Source: Byssochlamys sp. IMV 00236
Lineage: Eukaryota > Ascomycota > Eurotiomycetes > Eurotiales > Thermoascaceae
DNA: 64,000 nt
Direction: 5' to 3'
Assembly: GCA_001931875.2 (NCBI GenBank)
Contig: MSJH02000029.1
Coordinates: forward strand, 62,001-126,000
This document shows, in pieces, positions 34,078-44,459 of this stretch. The number at the start of each line of letters is the position of its first letter. Within the stretch, counting starts at the first letter, position 1. The notes below the pieces were generated by a model, which worked only from the letters and a program-made list of their open reading frames with translations, searched no databases and was not told where the DNA came from. The position numbers and the translations under genes were made by a program.

Positions 34078-34263
34078 ATGGATGAAAGCTTCGACAGAAA
34101 GTCCATTCCGCGTACTGTTCGAAATACAATACGTTATGGTGAGTGGCATTTTGCATCTGGCCTTCGGATAATTCGAAAGCATATGTCTTTGATTGTACCT
34201 GATAGCAAACGTGCTAACTTGTCTCGATTAGCCTCACCCGGAGGCGGCTGCATCATCATGTAA
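34078..34263 (+). CDS. Tiny CaaX protein, candidate a-factor-type pheromone precursor
   Basis: Exons 34078-34138 and 34232-34263; 30 residues when spliced. The intron (34139-34231) has a GTGAGT donor, a GTGCTAACT branch point about 15 bases from the end, and a TTAG acceptor. The start context is CAGATGG, and no earlier in-frame ATG exists. The precursor is basic in the middle (RKSIPRTVRNTIRY), and the spliced end is ASPGGGCIIM. CIIM fits a farnesylation CaaX box (Cys, two aliphatic residues, Met). Ascomycete a-factor-like precursors are 20-40 residues and end in CaaX. Normal maturation is farnesylation, loss of the last three residues, carboxyl methylation, N-terminal trimming and export by a Ste6-type pump. 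A chance CaaX ending, or a prenylated peptide unrelated to mating, cannot be excluded. Confidence 0.45.
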   Translation: MDESFDRKSIPRTVRNTIRYGEWHFASGLRIIRKHMSLIVPDSKRANLSRLASPGGGCIIM

Positions 34264-36394
34264 AGAAGGAACCCTACTAGAAATACAGTAAGGGATGATT
34301 TGGCCCTCTGGGTGTCGCAAGTGCTGGGCACTCGGCTCCAGCAAGTTCCGACTCTGCTCTGTTACATACCTACTATCCAAGATCAAGTTTATGGAGTCAC
34401 GATCATTCCTACACCATGCAGTCGAATAATATACGAAAGATATGCGTATTCCGAGACTCGGTCGATTAAGGGCGGCTTGTCGATATGCTGGAGAGTGTCA
34501 ATGGATTATTTCACCTACCACGCATGAACTACGGTTTTTGGCGCACGCCTGTTTCCGGTTGTTTTACCAAATACCACTTCGGAGAACGAGGGAATTGAAG
34601 TCAAGGCCATGGGTTTCATCTTCTCTTGCTGTATGAAGCCGCAAAGGATCGGGATGTTGTGAGCATCTCTCTATTGGACCTGTCGCTGGTGAGAGATGAA
34701 GGGAAAGACGGCTATCAGAGAGCATGCAATAAGAGCTTTGAAATATCGACCTACGTATTCAATTATCTTCCCAAAGACGGCTCTCCGGCGACTCAATCTC
34801 TGCATTCGATATACTTCTCTCTTTGAGTACTGCCTACGGATCGCTACTCCACTCTGATAACAACCATTCCTCACTATGCATACTTTCCTTTTCAAATAGT
34901 ATCGTCTTATCTCACATTTTCTTATCCTCCTTTTCCTATTACGCGCTTCCTTCGATCGGAGGCTGGGACTGCGTTGCTCCAACAATGAGAATCAGGTCTG
35001 CTAGTGTGAGCAGGAAAACTCGCATAGTTTAGCAAGATAGAGCAAAGAATGAGAACCAATCTGCAATATTTCTGCTCGAGTATGGCTATCATGGAAAAAA
35101 GTTACATATGTAGAAGCGATATAAGCGGAGTATCACAGACTGAGACAGTAATAGAGAAGGCTGCAGAGTTTCAACAAGGCCTCCAAATGGCCCTTTGCTT
35201 GCCGCCGGTCTCTACGGCGTTCAGGTGGGAGCGAATATACTCTTTTAGACTCAGCCTATAATAACTGATACATTCACCCGGTCTGCTGCAATGCGGTAGG
35301 CTCCAAGTCGAAGGCAATGTGGCTGTGATCATCGATGTGAAGAAGCAGGTCATTGCCCGGCGCTAAACCAGGGACATTTATTGGACGCACGTTGATACTT
35401 CCTGATAGCTCTATTTCAACATCTCTTTCCTGTGAGGTCTTTTGATGGATCGCTATGCGCTACCGCACAGATCCGGTGAGATTCGAGAATTTGACGCCAT
35501 TGATTTTGTTGACTCCGTCATTGGGGATCGCCAATTCTATTCCGTGATCCCGTCTTCACGAGGGTCTTCTTTTCTTGTACATACGTAGTTCTCCATTGTG
35601 GACACGGTCTATATGGCCCACAGCCACAATGGGCATCCGGTCTGGTGTCTATCATGCGGATGTTTTCCGATTGAAGGCAGCAGTAGCCTTCAAATACATA
35701 GATAGCTGGAAACCTTGCCTTCTAAAGGCGCCACACCTAAATGACGCACACGCAGGGCACCTGCAGGGTTCAATGCCAGCAAGCTGAGACCGAGGACGGA
35801 CCAAAAAATAGTGATGCGCCGGTTCGAAAATTCGTGAAACGCTTGCCAAGATTAATTATGCGAACCTAGCCTCGACTGAGGTCAAATAACAGCAGACAAA
35901 TGGGTTTCTTCAAATATTTGACACAGGAGCGGCCAAGTCGCTGTTCACTGGGGGTCTTAAAAAGTCGGCTTCTGCGACCATGCCTTAATCAAAAGTGATT
36001 GCCACAATGCTAAGTAAACGATAACCGAGCTGATTGAGAATTTCCGTAGTTCTGCTATTAAGTAGACGCCCGCTCTCCTGCAGGGATCTAACTTTGGAAT
36101 CTGCAGCTAATTAATACAGGGCGCTTCTATACGATTGATCATAGAGGCGGACACCTGCAAGGCTGCAAGTCGCAACCGAGTCGTCATGGCAAACCACGCA
36201 AANNNNNNNNNNNNNNNNNNNNAAAAAAAAAAAAAAAATGCTGGAATGGCTGCCTAACAGTATAAAGTGGTCAGGTATTCTTACCTCTTTCCCGCGTACG
36301 ATATGGGTCTTTTACCTGAGTCTGATCCGTACAACAACTTATCGAATGCCTATACGGAAACATCTGTGACCACGAAAAAATCAGATGTCGACAT
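34264..36394. other. Intergenic, nothing recognised; contains assembly gap
   Basis: About 2.1 kb with no supported gene. An unresolved gap at 36203-36222 is listed separately. Small open frames show no motifs. Confidence 0.5.
36203..36222. other. Assembly gap (20 N) followed by poly-A
   Basis: Twenty N bases are directly followed by about 16 A residues. The flanks are unrelated in composition. The true length between them is unknown. It lies 170 bp before the start of the next gene, so the promoter of that gene may be incomplete. Confidence 0.98.
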
Positions 36395-38149
36395 ATGACT
36401 ATCTCATCGTTCCAAGTCAACTGCCCTCTACCAGATAATATTACCAATTATGTGTCGGGTCCCGATACAAGAGGAACGCTGGACATTCTCTGGAGTTCTA
36501 TTAGCATCCTTCTACTCTGCACCTGGTCCGTTCAACACCTCAGTGTTCCGCTACAATTCCTTCCCCTGTCTCGCGAGGATGGAAAACACAAGCGACAATG
36601 GTGGAAGTTTCGACTTGCCGATCACCAGGAGATGAACCGCAAGATCTATCTCTTCTTTCGCAAATTCAAATGGCTAACGGTCAATATGATCGTACCCGAG
36701 TTTATCCTTGCTCTGGCACTTTCAGATTGGGTTCTTGCCAAAAAGTACTTGGCAGAATTTGAACCTTGGGCTAAGCATGATGGTGTTGAATGGTCGCTGG
36801 CCCATACATATTTTGCCAATATGGGAGGTTTTCTGATTCGCTTTAGAGACGACGGTAAGGATCATGATGTGTCAGAGGAACAAACCTCCGAAACATCTGA
36901 AGGACAGTCAGAGATAAGGGTGAGCGGGGTGTCTGTCGAGCAGGATGTTGAAGCTGGTGTGCGGATGAGCCGCAGAAGCAGCATAGAGACGGACAACATC
37001 ACACTCCAGAGCGAATCGCAGGTGACAGCAATCGAACCAGATGTCCCACATGTTATAGTATGCCCGAAAAACAATTCCCCGGCGTCTGAAAGATCTCATT
37101 CGTCCAATACAACTTCTGAAGAAGGAGCCCACCAAAAAGAGCGAGGTGATCTTATCAGCTACCTGAACAGCTCGAGGCTTTGGATCGATCAACACGAAAA
37201 GAATATGGTTCTGTGGCAGAGGTATCTTGGACTCGATTGGCAGGTTGATGAACAGAATCAAAAGGCCATGCGACTCGCTATGCAGGGGGATAACTCAGAG
37301 CACTCGGGAGAACGGTTGCTACTATGGTACTCCAATATCCGAGTACTTCAAGGCACCGTCTGGTATGTCGACGCTCCGCAACTGCTCCTCGCGCGCGAGA
37401 TTGGCTTGATCAATAAGCTCCCCGTACTTTCTACTGCTCAGCTCGATGACCAGAACAAAGACAGTTTCCTGGTGCGATCAATCGCTCTAGCACAGGTCTT
37501 GTGGCTCGTCATAGAAGTGATAGTCCGACACACTCAAGGACTACCAGTGGCACAAGTCGAAGTCGTTACGCTCGCATTTTCCGCCTGTTCCTTATTTACC
37601 TATTTGCTGCTGTGGAACAAGCCGCAGGACGTGCAAGTGGCCACTGAAACCACTGCTGCCCGTCGACCAGAGGTCCATGAAATCAAATCAATAGCTGCAG
37701 CTGCCCCTGCAACCTTTGGCCCATATCGAAACATGCCTTTCATGGCAGGAAATGCGATCCACAACCACGGCGAGATAGAATATGGCTTCCAGACTGGTCT
37801 AATACTAGGCGGGACCCTTTTCGGTGGGCTCCATTGTCTTTCTTGGAACTCGCACTTTCCAACGTCCGCGGAACGGATCTTGTGGAGGGTTTGCTGTCTC
37901 ATCGTCACAGCAGGTCCCACTATGATTGGCTTGGTTTGGAATGGTCTAGCTGCTTTACTCCGCTTGTTGCCTCGGATGGCATCGAAATGGCGCCATGTGG
38001 CCATTTCGGTCTTTGCCCACATTTGTGCCTTGATGTACCTTGCGGCACGAGTATATCTGACTGTTGAAATGCTGCGTGCGCTAGCGTTTTCACCGCCAGA
38101 TACCTTTCTCCAAGTCGACTGGTCTCGATACTTGCCTCATTGGATGTGA
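36395..38149 (+). CDS. Multi-pass membrane protein of a fungal-specific family
   Basis: Single-exon frame of 584 residues. Hydrophobic segments lie near residues 28-50 (ILWSSISILLLCTWSVQHL), 95-115, 368-410, 467-485, 494-525 and 530-560. A long acidic, Ser-rich soluble loop (about 150-290) sits between the second and third. The opening, with Cys-rich and TRGTLDILWSS motifs followed by CTW, and the inner LLLWNKPQDV motif are characteristic of a large uncharacterised Pezizomycotina family, often present in many copies per genome. No catalytic motif is visible. It likely sits in the plasma or an internal membrane. The start follows closely after the assembly gap, so an upstream exon is possible, though the N-terminus looks complete for the family. 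Confidence 0.75.
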   Translation: MTISSFQVNCPLPDNITNYVSGPDTRGTLDILWSSISILLLCTWSVQHLSVPLQFLPLSREDGKHKRQWWKFRLADHQEMNRKIYLFFRKFKWLTVNMIVPEFILALALSDWVLAKKYLAEFEPWAKHDGVEWSLAHTYFANMGGFLIRFRDDGKDHDVSEEQTSETSEGQSEIRVSGVSVEQDVEAGVRMSRRSSIETDNITLQSESQVTAIEPDVPHVIVCPKNNSPASERSHSSNTTSEEGAHQKERGDLISYLNSSRLWIDQHEKNMVLWQRYLGLDWQVDEQNQKAMRLAMQGDNSEHSGERLLLWYSNIRVLQGTVWYVDAPQLLLAREIGLINKLPVLSTAQLDDQNKDSFLVRSIALAQVLWLVIEVIVRHTQGLPVAQVEVVTLAFSACSLFTYLLLWNKPQDVQVATETTAARRPEVHEIKSIAAAAPATFGPYRNMPFMAGNAIHNHGEIEYGFQTGLILGGTLFGGLHCLSWNSHFPTSAERILWRVCCLIVTAGPTMIGLVWNGLAALLRLLPRMASKWRHVAISVFAHICALMYLAARVYLTVEMLRALAFSPPDTFLQVDWSRYLPHWM

Positions 38150-38504
38150 TAAGAAACGATTATTACGATTATTCTTGACGATGATGCTATATCGGTATAC
38201 CAATTAATTGATCGTCCAAGGAGAAAGAGTATGTTATGCCATTCTACGGCTAGTAGTATTCATGGAGGCATGAGAGAGGGGACTTTGGGTTGCTAGGAGG
38301 AACGAGAAGAATATTTATTTCATGACGTCTATTGTGATTCTACTGTGCAACACACGCTTTCAACATTCCGGGCCCAACCCTGAGCCAAAAACAGAACAGA
38401 GATACATACTTCATAGAAGTCCCACTAGCAATAAGCCATCTTAAGAAGATGCTAAGTGGCTCGTGTATATTCGTATTGACGTCTTAACACATCATTCTGA
38501 ACGC
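38150..38504. other. Convergent 3' region, nothing recognised
   Basis: 355 bp between convergent genes; no feature seen. Confidence 0.5.
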
Positions 38505-40641
38505 TTAAGAGGCAGTCTTTGTGCGAATTTCCGCCACTTTGGCAATATCATCTGCACTTGGTTCTTTCAGTGCTGCTTCTTCAATATCAAACACATCTGC
38601 AAGCGTCTCTTCGACTTGCTCAATCAACAGAGATATAAGGCCGACAGAACGTGCCATTCCGATCTCACACAGCTCCTCTCCAATTGCAGATTCAATCCGG
38701 CCGTCACCGCCCATTTTAGACAGATCGCTCTCGAATGCTCGACAGAGAGACTTTAAGGGCCCCAGGAACTTGTTTTGGAAATAGGGGTATGTCTTTTCGA
38801 GCTCGAGGAGCTGGCGGAGCTTTGGTGAAGAGAGCAACACATAATAGAGACTTAGGGAAGCATGTATTGAGGGCGCAAGAGATTGAGAAAATCTTAACCA
38901 CGAGGCGACAATTCCAGACGTAGTATCGAGTGATAACTCGCCCGAGTTGAATAATAGTGGGAAGAGAACGGAGAAGTAGTGCGGATCTGCGAAGACTTGA
39001 GGATCTGGGAAAGAGACGGTGGTTTTTCCTGCCGTGCCACCTTCCATATCTGCAGTAGACGACAGTATTTCATCTTTCAGCCATCCGATTGCACTATCCC
39101 TTGCGAAAAGCAGGTTCTCCTTCTCTAGAGCTCTGCGAATGATCTTAAACCGGGAGGTTGATGAGGGGTGACTATGTACGACAACAGCCGGGATGCGTCG
39201 GATAGTATTGTAGATCTGATGAGATGTGCACGCCGTCAATGTGAGCACAAAGTCCTCATATTCCTGATCGACTGCGATACTCTGAGGTATATTCTCAGTT
39301 GAAATGATCGTGAGAGTGAGGAGTGCATCCAAGAGCACCTGCGGTTGTTCGATATTCACTCCCTCAGTAGCGGTCGGCTTGCCGATAAAATTGAAGAATA
39401 TACGAGCAAGATCGGGAAACACTGGAATTTGCACAACTTCCTGGCCTGAGGAAAATATCTTCTTGTTTGCGACCCGCGCCGCCAGTAACAGCAATGATCC
39501 ATGTCTCTCCAGTGATATCTCGTCGGCTGATTTAGGAATCTCTTCGAAGTCGAGCAATGGTGGCTGTTCCTCGGGTGGTATAGAGATAATGCGTAGCAAT
39601 TGCTGGTCGTCAATTCCGAAGTCTCGTGATAGTGCCTGCAGAACGTTCCGTAAGCAATGAAGCACAGACACAGACGAAATACCGTGGTCTTACCGTGATC
39701 TTTCCCAGTATCATATCCCTCTCCCGCAGAGCTTTCGAGCTGGCATAATGTTCCGTCTTAGTCAAAAGCGATGGTATGCGAGACTCGGGGTGCAATTTTT
39801 CGTGTAATCGTATAGCCCAGCACATTCCCGACTCAGCTGAATTCGTAAGGCTCAGCATGCAGGCCTTCAATAGTTCTATCAACCCGAATTGTAGAAGCTT
39901 CTTAAGCAATGCCTGTTCATCCGATGTCGATGGATGGCTGTGCGTCTCGGCTTCCGGATCAGGAGCAGAGGCTTGTGAAACTCTGATGAGAGAGGATTCA
40001 CTCGCCGCCCGAGGTGGCAGCGCGGGCCGCTTCAGCGGCGACACATCTCTGAAGAACTCCAGAAGAGCAGTAGTCGTTTCATTGGTGGGCATCAATGTAT
40101 ATGCCTCCAAAGTTGCCTGTAACGATGTTGCCAGGAACCGACTAGGATATGTTGTCTTAATGCGGGAATGGAGGACGGATAGCATAGCCAGAAGGCAATT
40201 GAACTGCATGACGAAGCGCGGAAGCTTCCTCGTGCCAGTGTCCGATTCATCGTCACTTTCAATTGCAGTATCTTCGAGATCTTGTTCTAACTTTTCAACA
40301 TCCTCTAATCTATTATCGCTCTCTTCCAGCTGATCCTGGGTCTCTTCGTCATCCTCCCCCGGCTGCAGCTTCATCAGAGCATCCGAGACTCTGAGAATAA
40401 CCTCTCGAGGATTCCCTAGTCTTGCGACATCCTGAAGACAGTCCTGCGACTGTGGAAGCATAGGAAGCAGCAACTGGACCAGGTCCCAGCCAATGTTTGT
40501 GGTCAACGTTTCATCCTGCAGGAGCTTGTGCAGCAGCGGGAGTCGGGCGGGGGTCAATTGGTATTCGAGGAGAGTCAGGTAGGTCAAATAGTCAGTCGCT
40601 GGAGGCAGTGCCTTGACCAAAGGGTCTTCTTCATCCGCCAT
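38505..40641 (-). CDS. YAP1-binding / glomulin-family protein (Ybp1/Ybp2-like)
   Basis: Two exons, 40641-39694 and 39635-38505, with a 58-bp intron; 692 residues. The ATG at 40641 opens MADEEDPLVKALPPATDYL; the frame stays open further upstream, but that part is Pro/His-rich and looks like leader. The whole protein is predicted alpha-helical, with repeated Leu-rich helices (DLVQLLLPMLPQSQDCLQDV), an acidic insert (EDDEETQDQLEESDN) near residue 115 and FLATSLQATLEAYTLMPTNE later. This is the pattern of the YAP1-binding/ALF4/glomulin HEAT-like family. Yeast Ybp1 helps oxidise Yap1 under peroxide stress, and Ybp2 is kinetochore-linked. A role in oxidative stress signalling is therefore plausible by family. 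No single catalytic residue is expected. Confidence 0.75.
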
Positions 40642-41649
40642 GGCTGCAGCATTCAGGGGAGTCCAAGTTATAATAGGACAAGCTGGCTCCTGTTGATGAT
40701 GATTTCCATGGAGGTTCTGGCAACGTGGAGATGGAAATGCGGGGGGACTGCCTGGTCCTGTGATAAGCAAGTATCACCGGCAGAATCAAGCCGCCTTTAT
40801 CTATCTGCCACGTGCATCTTTCCTGGAAGTGAAAGCTAAGAAGTTGTTAAGCTACTACTTTATTATTAACGATCATTGTTTTGTCAACTAGCAATGCTAG
40901 ATAGCATTCCACATGGCACATATACTCTGGATCTATCAGAGTGCTCGTCGGACACAACCGACCGCCCTAGTCTCGTTCTCTTCTGCGCCTGCTCGAGGCT
41001 AACAGTGGGAACATAACGTTAGCCTACGGGGCTCTCGACGCGCAATCGTGAGTATTTGCCAAATCCTCGATCGTCCTGTTCCTACTAATATGAAATGGGT
41101 TGGTACGGGATAGATAATCTAGATCTCTGGCATGACCTAGTCTGAATTCCATGCGGCATTGCTGCAGTACGCTCCAGCTCAGCGATCAGCCTTCCGGTTC
41201 AGCTATGAACCACAGCAGACCAGTTTAGAAGCTACAGTGATAAAATGTCAGTTTGATATAGTCCAATCAACTATTATTGAGTGGTGGTGATTATTATTCA
41301 CGATGCACCGTTGTTCCCGTCTATACTTATCCGTGGAGACGGCGACCCCATCTTTGATACGGGGATTAGTCCCCCATCTTTGGTCTTTAATCGATATGCG
41401 AAGTGGTCTGATTAGAACCCCGCAATCTTGTCTCCTGTCCAAAGGGCATAATAGGTTTTATATCTCCCAGAATGCCCAAGACATGCGAAGTGCGTTGCAC
41501 GAAATAGCATTGGATGGCTCACAGGATCGTTGGCCAAGGAATTATCCGTACCGCAGTCAACAATACAGATACCTTCGAAAAGCTGCTTTAGACTCTTAAT
41601 TTGATTGGACCACGAAATCATCATACATATACAGAATCTTTGTTCCAAG
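40642..41649. other. Intergenic, nothing recognised
   Basis: About 1 kb between divergent genes. The open frame at 41303-41599 has no motifs or splice signals. No gene supported. Confidence 0.5.
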
Positions 41650-43347
41650 ATGGTCGCGCAGCTTGAGGTAAGGAGAGTTGTCTCGTCCATTGCGTCGGGT
41701 AACCGTCAAATACTTAGCCCGCTTCTAGGTTATCATCGTTGGGGCTGGCCTCGGAGGACTAGGAGCTGCGACGGCGGTACTTCTGGCCGGTCACAAGGTC
41801 TTGGTCTTGGAGTCAGCTAAAGAACTGGGTGAGGTAAGCTCATAGCACTGTACGGAGAGCTTTTTCAGTCAACATATTAATTATTTTGCGATTACCAGAT
41901 TGGGGCTGGTATACAGATTCTTCCAAACGCCTCACGTATACTACGGCACTGGGGCATGGAGGAGACATGTTCCAAGCATGCCTCATGTCCTAAAAAGTGT
42001 AACATGATCAGATGGAAGGGAGAACATCTGAGCTCACTAGACTTTATCGAATCATCAAAGCGCTACGGAAGTCCCTTCTGGGACTTTCATCGTGCAGACT
42101 TGCATAGCGCCCTATTGCAGCGTGCTCTGGAACTCGGTGCTGACGTGCGTACTAATTCACGTGTCGACCAAGTAGAGCACCAATCGGACACTCCAAGAGC
42201 GACCGTCGTACTTACGGATGGCACGCGGTTCACAGCGGACTTGGTGGTAGGTGCCGATGGCATTGTCAGTCGTACTAGGGAATGCTTCCTCGGTCATAGC
42301 GACCCTCCGACGCCCACAGGGGACTTGGCCTATCGGGTCCTCTTGGACCTCAATGAGATTGAGCTAGAGGAGGACGTTCAGAAACTGATAGAACCAAGAG
42401 AAGTTAACTATTGGATGGGCCCTGGTTGCCATGCGGTCTGTTATCTGCTTCGAGGCGGGAGGTATCTGAACAGTGAGTCTGAGATTATAGACACGACGTC
42501 ATCAGATCCATCTCTAACGGTGACAAAGTGGTCCTACTTGTCCCCGACGATATACCAGATGGTGGCGCGAGAACTGTTGAAGGAAGCGTAACCGAGATGA
42601 GAGATTTGTTCAAGGACTGGGATCCACGGTGAGTTTGAAGTCTTCTTTGCCTGGTCTACCCAAATGAAAACTAACTCTCTAATGCCCTTAGAATCGGAAA
42701 AATCCTCGCACATTGTAAATCAGTACAGAAGTGGAAACTCTGCATTCGACATGAGCTACCAAAATGGAACCATCCATCTGGAGCATTCACCTTACTAGGT
42801 GACGCCGTGCATGCTACTTTGCCGTACTTGGCTTCTGGGTGCGTCTACTTTCTTATTTCATGACACAAGGCTAATATGCAGATAGAGCCGGGATGTCGCT
42901 TGAGGATGGCGCTGTTTTGGGAGAATGTCTCTCTCGAATAAAGAGCAAGTCTGACCTCCAGCTTGCCCTTGATGTTTATGAGGCATGCCGTAAGAAGCGT
43001 ACGTCCAGGATCGTCGAACGAGGTAATCTGTAAGCTCTGACCCCATACTCCGTGTTTTGTCTATGATCGTCTCCTGACATTGCGACCAGTCAACAATACC
43101 TGTACCATCTTCCCGATGGGCCTGAGCAAGAAGAACGGGATAGAATCATGCGTATGAACCCAACACCCCCTGGCGACCCTCTCGTGTGGCGAGACCCTGA
43201 ATTGAGTCCGTGGCTTCTTGGATATGATCACATCAAAGACGTAAGTTCCACTGCCAAGGGTTAGATCATCCCAGTAAATTGACTAATGCCTACTAGGTCG
43301 ATATGCGCTGGCCGAAGCCTTCCGTTTCCGAACGAAGCAACATGTAA
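41650..43347 (+). CDS. FAD-dependent monooxygenase, salicylate-hydroxylase type
   Basis: Eight exons: 41650-41667, 41729-41833, 41899-42472, 42529-42628, 42692-42838, 42886-43029, 43090-43240 and 43297-43347; 388 residues. The Rossmann fold opens with VIIVGAGLGGLGAA (GxGxxG). LVVGADGIVSRTR is the DG motif that contacts FAD and NAD(P)H, and LLGDAVHATLPYLASGAGMS is the GD motif for FAD ribose. The family hydroxylates aromatic rings, or decarboxylates and hydroxylates, with NAD(P)H and O2. Intron 3 uses an AAG acceptor with a CTAAC branch point, and intron 5 uses the second of two AGs; both choices are forced by frame and homology. The C-terminus is slightly short (family members are often about 420 residues). 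The carrier and laccase next door suggest aromatic or phenolic substrates. Confidence 0.87.
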
Positions 43348-44459
43348 GGACGAGAGTAATGAGCCATGCTCATCCTACCTACTGACTTTGAGCACATTTC
43401 AGTGCCGAGGCCGAGTAGTCTATACTGTCTTTGGGTTTCAAAATCCGCTATCTTATTTCTTAGATGCTTATGAGACCTGTATGTCTAAAATGACAGACCC
43501 TCCTCGGTAGAATACTCGTTATTTAGTGAGTACCTAGTATGAGTCTCTGTACATATTTACGGAACCTATGTAGTCGCATATCTATACAAACTTAGACAAT
43601 GATATTTAGTCTGATTCTACGAAACGATCTACTTCTAAAGGACCCCAATTGGCTGCAACCAGACCGACTGAACCATCGACAGTTCCAGACCTAGAACTAT
43701 CTAAGCGTGCAGATCAAATGCGCACTCATATGCAGGCCTAACCTTCCTGCCACTTAAGGCAGTGGAACTAATAATGAAATGCACGGTGTAATATGCTTGA
43801 TTACGTGTCTAGATCTTGTATCCCGCACTTAAGATGCTTAGCTCTAGCAGGTAACCACATACCGCCATGCCGATTTGTTTTCTTTCGTCCTCTATGTAGA
43901 TAAATGTGATCGGGTTATCCCAAGGTTGCTAACTGAATAATGCAGAAAGGAACCTGATGCAGCCAGGAAACCTTTGGGCGACGGTGGTGCGGGTGTTGTT
44001 CTCTTTTACTATAATAGCTAATTTAGCTTGCTGTCTCAATCTAGACCCTACATGTTACACGATACGGGAAATATATGCTGCAGGTATCGGACCGATGTTT
44101 CAGTTATCGAGTGTGCCCGAGTGGTCCCTACTGATCTTCTTATCAGGCACCGAAGAGCTCTCCGCTGCTACTTCCTCCGAGCCAGACTTCTCGGACACAT
44201 GCCGACGAGGAAAGAAGAAGAAGATCACTCTTGGCTTGCAGGATCAAGATGTTGCCGTCTTACCTCTTGCGGGACTCTCGTGGCTTCTCGCCATGGATAC
44301 ATAAGCTGCCATCTAACCGCTACCATGATCGGAAATGAGAAAACATGACAGCAGATTGACGTCGAGACACAAGCCAATTTTTTTCGAGTGATAATTCACA
44401 CATTGTAACCTAGGAGCCGTTCAGAAAACATATTACACGGAGTCATCATACAGGAAGGA
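43348..44459. other. Intergenic with one doubtful small frame
   Basis: Space between the monooxygenase and the sugar-type carrier. Apart from the frame at 43957-44304, listed separately, nothing is recognised. Confidence 0.45.
43957..44304 (+). CDS. Doubtful 115-residue secreted-like ORF
   Basis: An ATG-initiated frame opens with a basic and hydrophobic leader (MQPGNLWATVVRVLFSFTII) and then CCLNLDPTC, resembling a signal peptide with early cysteines. The remainder is low in cysteine, contains a RRGKKKK run and matches nothing I know. There are no introns and no conserved motif. It may be a decayed secreted-protein gene or chance. Confidence 0.2.
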   Translation: MQPGNLWATVVRVLFSFTIIANLACCLNLDPTCYTIREIYAAGIGPMFQLSSVPEWSLLIFLSGTEELSAATSSEPDFSDTCRRGKKKKITLGLQDQDVAVLPLAGLSWLLAMDT

